DNA of 48,674 bases, from positions 1 to 48,674 of IMG/VR virus record IMGVR_UViG_3300008262_000142; one strand, given 5' to 3'. A program made the position numbers and the translations under genes. Below the pieces are notes generated by a model. It searched no databases. It worked only from the letters and a program-made list of their open reading frames with translations, and was not told the origin of the DNA. The stretch's first letter is position 1. The number at the start of each line of letters is the position of its first letter. This stretch comes from a virus. This document shows positions 44,859 through 48,674 of this stretch, piece by piece.

Positions 44859-45286
44859 TGAACAGAATCGTAGACTCTATTCTTAGCATGAAAATAGACG
44901 TTTATTCTCAAGAAGATTATCAGGATCCAAACACTGGCTCCATCAAAAAGTCTTGGATATATCAAAGAACTATACCTTGTTTTGCAAAAGGAATAATAAC
45001 TAATTCTGCTACAAGTAGAGGCGGAGACAACAGATCTATTTCTGTTAAGTATGTAGATAACCAAACTATTGAAATTAGAACCCAGACTAGATTGACATAT
45101 AGGGAAAAGGTTACAAACATTAGGGATAACTCTGGCAACCCAATTTGGGTAGAATTGAATTACCCAAATGACACACCGACAGTATTTGAAATAACAAGCT
45201 CAACACCAATAACAGACCCATTTGGTAACTTGATGGCTTATAACGCAATAGCTAAAAGATCAGAGAGCCAATTAATTGGAGACTAA
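44858..45286 (+). CDS. head-closure/stopper-like protein, 142 aa
   Basis: Size, position after the adaptor, and the beta-barrel-like strand pattern (SMKIDVYSQEDYQDPNTGSI, ISVKYVDNQTIEIRTQTRLT) fit a head-closure protein such as SPP1 gp16. The match is by synteny and pattern rather than by a diagnostic motif. Confidence 0.6.
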   Translation: MNRIVDSILSMKIDVYSQEDYQDPNTGSIKKSWIYQRTIPCFAKGIITNSATSRGGDNRSISVKYVDNQTIEIRTQTRLTYREKVTNIRDNSGNPIWVELNYPNDTPTVFEITSSTPITDPFGNLMAYNAIAKRSESQLIGD

Positions 45287-46070
45287 CGGAGTAGCACTGC
45301 TTCAAGCTTCTTCTGGTCTAGAGAGATTGATGGTAGGCTCAGCCCAGGCGGGTGTTCTAAGAGATAGCAATGTGGCACAGATATCTGCATTCTTATACTA
45401 TCAGGCTAATGTAGCAGCAAGACTAGAATCAAATAAATCATTTCAAAGACTATTTAAAACAACAATATTTAATCAGATAGAAAAAGATTTTGGATTGTTT
45501 ATAGACTCTCAAGCAAGAACAAAACCTAAATCTCTTCATCATGTTTATGAATGGAATAAAACAGGACAATCTACAAGTCGTCTATTTAAGTTAAATCAAT
45601 TAGATGGAGTCGGATTATCATTCAGAATTAATTACGAGTTTAAATTGTCAAAGTCTTCAGTCCCTTCTAAAAATAGAGAGCAGACTAGCAAGTATGTGTT
45701 TGAAAGAAAAGCATCTGTTATGGAAAAGGGAATGCCTATTACTATTAGGCCAAAATCTGCAGAGCGTCTTGTATTTGAAATAGATGGCGAAAAAGTTTTT
45801 ATGCCAAAGGGCAAATCAGTTACAGTTAAAAGTCCTGGAGGAAGAGCCTCAACTAACCAGTTTGATTTAACATATAGCAGATACTTTAGTGGACCAATGG
45901 TAAGCAACTCAATAAAAATGTCTGGATTTCAGAACCTATTTGGAGCCAAGTTTGAAAGAGCAATGAAAGTCCCCTCATCTATTGCTAAGGTGCGTTATTC
46001 CTTTAGTCCAGGTACAATTAGACTACAGGCCGAAGCGGCACTAACAGAAAAATTCGGAGGAGTATTTTAA
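45276..46070 (+). CDS. HK97 gp10-like minor tail protein, TTG start, 264 aa
   Basis: A helical N-terminal part with SFQRLFKTTIFNQIEKDFGL and a basic beta-rich middle (TSKYVFERKASVMEKGMPIT). The position between head-closure and tail-terminator genes is that of gp10-type neck proteins, although it is longer. The TTG start overlaps the preceding gene by 11 bases; no good ribosome site is visible there, so an internal ATG (MVGSAQAG) is an alternative. Confidence 0.6.
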   Translation: METNGVALLQASSGLERLMVGSAQAGVLRDSNVAQISAFLYYQANVAARLESNKSFQRLFKTTIFNQIEKDFGLFIDSQARTKPKSLHHVYEWNKTGQSTSRLFKLNQLDGVGLSFRINYEFKLSKSSVPSKNREQTSKYVFERKASVMEKGMPITIRPKSAERLVFEIDGEKVFMPKGKSVTVKSPGGRASTNQFDLTYSRYFSGPMVSNSIKMSGFQNLFGAKFERAMKVPSSIAKVRYSFSPGTIRLQAEAALTEKFGGVF

Positions 46071-46576
46071 TGCCTAACTATGGAATAGACGCTATGTACG
46101 AGATAAGAAAGCATATATGGCAAGAACTTTTGTCAAACAATATAATTGATGCAAACGCTTACTACAGCGATAACCTTGGCGAATCTATAATCCCAATCAT
46201 TCCAGTTCAACAGGCACCAGAAATGAATCAGTTCTTGAGCGGCAAGACTCATATAGTCTATGACAAGATAGGTAGCACCTATGAAGAAAACTGGCTTATA
46301 TGCTGTGAGAAGATATCCTTTACAATATACTCAGTAGACTTTGCTGAAATCAATATAATAAGAAATATGATGATGGATGTATTTAGAAGAATGGACGATT
46401 CAGCCAGAGACCTAAATAACTCAAAATCAACAGACAAGATCATATTTCACAACACCCTAATCCTAGAGATGTCTCCAACAGAGCCATCCACAGAGCTAGC
46501 AGGGTTCCTGGCGGCAGATGTCATAATAGAGGTCAAGTACTCTAGGACAGTAGGCCCTAAAGGCAGATTTGACTAG
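46070..46576 (+). CDS. tail terminator/completion-like protein, 168 aa
   Basis: Compact alpha/beta protein (MPNYGIDAMYEIRKHIWQEL, WLICCEKISFTIYSVDFAEI) placed directly before the major tail gene, the usual place for the tail-terminator that caps the tail tube. Coupled by TAATG to its neighbour. Assignment rests on position and size. Confidence 0.6.
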   Translation: MPNYGIDAMYEIRKHIWQELLSNNIIDANAYYSDNLGESIIPIIPVQQAPEMNQFLSGKTHIVYDKIGSTYEENWLICCEKISFTIYSVDFAEINIIRNMMMDVFRRMDDSARDLNNSKSTDKIIFHNTLILEMSPTEPSTELAGFLAADVIIEVKYSRTVGPKGRFD

Positions 46577-46686
46577 TTTGCCTTTTAGTTGATTGTAAGA
46601 TAAAATTATACCAAGAGGAAAAGAGCCTAGCCAGCTTAATTTAAAGTAAGTCAATATATATATTTATTTAATGGAGGTTTTACAAC

Positions 46687-47403
46687 ATGGCAAATCAAAT
46701 TGCAGGTAATGCTAAGAATATTCTAGTTGGTGCTTCACCACTATTTATTTCAAACTTAGACGTTACATCAGCAGGATATGTAGAAAATTTTGCACCTGGA
46801 GAACAAGGTTCTACAGCACCAGCATTTTCAGCACCAACAACAACAGTTGATGGAAAGTCTTACACAGATACTTTGAACGAGGTAACTGCATCAACAACAC
46901 CAGCATTCTATTACAGAAACGTTGGTTACACAAACAATGGTCTTCAGGTAACATACAACCCATCATACGGTTCAGTTACAGTAGATCAGCTTCTTGATAC
47001 AGCAAAGCTTTTCAAGGAGTCAATGGAAGTTATGATCGCTACAGAAATGGCAGAAGGTACTCTAGAGAACGTTCTTACAGTATTTGGTCAGAGCTCAAGC
47101 ACACTAACACCAGGATCAACAGTAGATAAGCTTGGTATTGCTGGTGGAGCACTAGGTGAGGCTCCAACAGAGCGTCAGCTTGTTGCAGTAGGTCAGGCAC
47201 CAACTTCTGGAGCAGGCGTAACAAAGGCAGAGCGTGTATACTATGCACGTCGTGTTCTTTCTGTACAACAGTCACAGTTCTCTTTGGCTCGTAACGCAGC
47301 ATCAACATTCCCAGTTACATTCCGCTTGCTTCCAGACGGCTCAAAGGCTGGTCAAGAATACGGTTTCATCGTAGACCGAGTTCTTAACGCAACAGGCGCA
47401 TAA
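46687..47403 (+). CDS. major tail protein, 238 aa
   Basis: Tube-forming subunit by position (between terminator and chaperone) and by its Ala/Thr/Val-rich beta composition, ending ARNAASTFPVTFRLLPDGSK and EYGFIVDRVLNATGA. Codons again shift to high-expression types (AAG, CGT, TTC), as in the capsid gene. GGAGG precedes the ATG and a strong terminator follows, so it is likely made in large amounts. The 110-bp gap before it holds AT-rich sequence with possible -10 boxes. Confidence 0.82.
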   Translation: MANQIAGNAKNILVGASPLFISNLDVTSAGYVENFAPGEQGSTAPAFSAPTTTVDGKSYTDTLNEVTASTTPAFYYRNVGYTNNGLQVTYNPSYGSVTVDQLLDTAKLFKESMEVMIATEMAEGTLENVLTVFGQSSSTLTPGSTVDKLGIAGGALGEAPTERQLVAVGQAPTSGAGVTKAERVYYARRVLSVQQSQFSLARNAASTFPVTFRLLPDGSKAGQEYGFIVDRVLNATGA

Positions 47404-47422
47404 TTAATTCTTATTAATTAAT

Positions 47423-47452
47423 AAAACCCCCCTAAGAAATTAGGGGGGTTTT
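47423..47452 (+). terminator. rho-independent terminator after the major tail gene
   Basis: AAAACCCCCCTAA and TTAGGGGGGTTTT form a 13-bp stem with a GAAA loop and T tract. It works in both directions. Confidence 0.9.
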
Positions 47453-47478
47453 CTATTGCTATGGTATTTATGATATGA

Positions 47479-47484
47479 TACAAT
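47479..47484 (+). promoter_or_regulatory. -10 box for the tail-assembly genes
   Basis: TACAAT, 30 bp before the TTG start at 47515, with TAGGAGG in the leader. Confidence 0.5.
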
Positions 47485-47514
47485 AATTAAGACGAGATCC
47501 TAGGAGGATTTAAA

Positions 47515-47868
47515 TTGGCAACAACAGTATATGATGTAGAAGAAATTCAGCTACAAAACGGGGCAACCGTAAAGCTAAAGCCTTTAACAATTAAAGAGCT
47601 TAGAAAGTTTATGGCTGCAATTAGCAAGACAGCAGAAGTAACTACAGAAGATGAAACTTTAACAATTCTTATTGATGCTTGTGCAGTAGCACTAGAGAAG
47701 CAGCTTCCAGAATTAGTTGCAGATAGAGACGCATTTGAGGACGTATTAGATGTACCAACAATTAATCGTATCCTTGAAGTTTGCGGCGGCATTAAGATGG
47801 ATGATCCAAATTTATTCAGACTTTTACATCTATGCAAAAGTCTGAGTCAGAAAAAAGAAAGTTCTTAG
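47515..47868 (+). CDS. tail assembly chaperone, short form, TTG start, 117 aa
   Basis: Small helical protein between major tail and tape-measure genes, the position of the G-type chaperone of long-tailed phages. TVKLKPLTIKELRKFMAAIS and the rest match that type. GGAGG is 8 bases before the TTG. Its 3' end overlaps a second frame in the -1 phase at an A6 tract, so a minority of ribosomes should make the longer form. Confidence 0.82.
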   Translation: MATTVYDVEEIQLQNGATVKLKPLTIKELRKFMAAISKTAEVTTEDETLTILIDACAVALEKQLPELVADRDAFEDVLDVPTINRILEVCGGIKMDDPNLFRLLHLCKSLSQKKESS

Positions 47869-48053
47869 CTGCAATACAAGGTGTAGACCTTGAAGGTGGC
47901 GAGGAAGAAGAAAGCCCCAAGAGCTTTGAAGATGTAAAAAGAAAAGCACTTGGAATTACTGCAGATGCATCAGATGTTGTTTCGTTACAAGGTCAGTTTG
48001 CATCAGACGCAGGATTTGGTATCGGAGCTGGCCTCGGATACAAAAAGGAGTAA
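47832..48053 (+). CDS. tail assembly chaperone, frameshift extension (GT-like)
   Basis: This frame lies in the -1 phase to the short form, overlaps its 3' end, and has no ribosome site of its own. It is acidic and ends GFGIGAGLGYKKE. It is expected to be made as a fusion, after slippage at CAG-AAA-AAA (47848-47856), giving a protein of about 179 aa that wraps the tape measure. Confidence 0.72.
   Translation: MQKSESEKRKFLAAIQGVDLEGGEEEESPKSFEDVKRKALGITADASDVVSLQGQFASDAGFGIGAGLGYKKE
47850..47856 (+). other. probable -1 frameshift site
   Basis: G-AAA-AAA in the zero frame of the chaperone gene, 10 bases before its TAG. Slippage by -1 enters the downstream frame (reading KRKFLAAIQG). A first-position mismatch in the P site makes it weaker than the classical A-AAA-AAG. 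Confidence 0.6.
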
Positions 48054-48056
48054 GAG

Positions 48057-48674
48057 TTGGCAGATCAAAATATAGTAACCAACATAACTGCGACGGCTAA
48101 TTTTTCTAGCCTAACAGCGCAGTTACAAGCGGTTACTCAGCAACTCTTAAAACTCCAAGCTACAACAATTGGTTTAAATAAGAATCTGACTAGCCAGGTT
48201 GGAGTCATGAATCGTCAGTTTGACGAAACCATGCGCTCCACTGGCCAGTTCTCTAGACACTTCGTAACATTAACTTCAGACGTATCTAAGTTTGGTCAAA
48301 ACCTAGATAGCGGAAGAATGAAGCTTGGCCAATACTTTAGAACTTGGCAAGGACATACACAAAAGACTAGTTCACTAGTTAGAGATTTAGCCAAGCAGCA
48401 GGTTATGCTTGAGAATGCAATAATCCAGCCTATTGGTAAGAATGCACAAGGATTAATGCAGTACAACGTAATGGTTCAATCTGGACTAGACGTTACAAAG
48501 AATAAGTCAGCGCTTCTAAGACAAGAACTAGCCATCATGAATAAGGTTATGATGGATGGATCTAATCAGCTAATTAACTGGGGTAAGAATACACAGTGGG
48601 CTGGTAGACAGCTTACTGTAGGTTTAACTGTACCACTTGCAGCTTTTGGTATGGCGGCAGCAAAAGCATTTAGA
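48057..48674 (+). CDS. tape measure protein, 5' part, TTG start
   Basis: Open to the right edge (206 codons visible). AAGGAG is 4 to 5 bases before the TTG, just after the chaperone stop. The N-terminus is helical and Gln-rich (FSSLTAQLQAVTQQLLKLQA), followed by NWGKNTQWAGRQLTVGLTVP and AAFGMAAAKAF, a motif typical of tape measures near the first membrane segment. It sets tail length and helps DNA entry. Confidence 0.88.
   Translation, partial: MADQNIVTNITATANFSSLTAQLQAVTQQLLKLQATTIGLNKNLTSQVGVMNRQFDETMRSTGQFSRHFVTLTSDVSKFGQNLDSGRMKLGQYFRTWQGHTQKTSSLVRDLAKQQVMLENAIIQPIGKNAQGLMQYNVMVQSGLDVTKNKSALLRQELAIMNKVMMDGSNQLINWGKNTQWAGRQLTVGLTVPLAAFGMAAAKAFR

Noticed and set aside
1-48674. CRISPR arrays, insertion sequences, integrase or attachment sites
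   Set aside because: No regular spacer-repeat array, transposase, recombinase or att-like duplication was seen; all repeats are inside fibre genes or the early control modules.

Overview
The window is most simply read as part of the genome of a tailed, probably lytic double-stranded DNA phage of an actinobacterium. The evidence is the set of small-gene families (DUF7455-like, GP88-like, DUF932, a DUF6171-like zinc protein), a vitamin-B12-dependent class II ribonucleotide reductase, leaderless -10/ATG junctions, frequent TTG/GTG starts, and a portal, protease, capsid, tail block. The DNA is AT-rich, which fits a low-GC (for example freshwater) actinobacterial host; the host is inferred, not shown. 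No integrase, excisionase or repressor is visible, and no terminase lies in the window.

Region 1-10.5 kb (minus strand): more than thirty very small genes in short operons. Each operon starts with nearly the same module: a promoter TGTC(A/G)G-N10-TAnnnT with an invariant 10-bp spacer (14 copies), and usually a leader carrying CAACGAAAGG. At ten of the fourteen a CRP/GlxR-type palindrome (TGTGA-N6-TCACA) lies upstream at roughly helically phased distances. Between operons are GC-rich hairpins, ACGACACGCC repeats and DnaA-box-like sequences. Many genes are coupled by TAATG or ATGA overlaps, and at least seven encode Cys-pair (zinc-ribbon-like) miniproteins. A tRNA-Asp(GTC) sits here.

Region 10.6-15.6 kb: a leaderless plus-strand mini-operon, tRNA-Ile(TAT), three 2-oxoglutarate/Fe(II) oxygenases (one with an apparent ATT start), then minus-strand small genes and a lytic-transglycosylase-type lysozyme transcribed divergently from the reductase.

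Region 15.6-38.9 kb (plus strand): nrdJ, an EF-hand/membrane protein (possible holin), and an unusually large tail-fibre/host-recognition block. It contains Mtd-like N-termini, Ala-rich coiled coils, FN3, PASTA and TSP1-like domains, two proteins with FFAPPS hexapeptide repeats, and a collagen-like fibre with an S74 chaperone. Embedded in it is a run of five more 2OG-Fe(II) oxygenases plus a DUF6065-like protein. Eight oxygenase genes beside Pro-rich and collagen-like fibres suggest phage-encoded hydroxylation of its own fibres; this is the most interesting hypothesis in the window.

Region 38.9-48.7 kb (plus strand): the virion core, comprising portal, prohead protease fused to scaffold (with a nested scaffold start), major capsid protein, connector/completion proteins, major tail protein, tail-assembly chaperone with a probable -1 frameshift, and the start of the tape-measure gene, which runs off the right edge.
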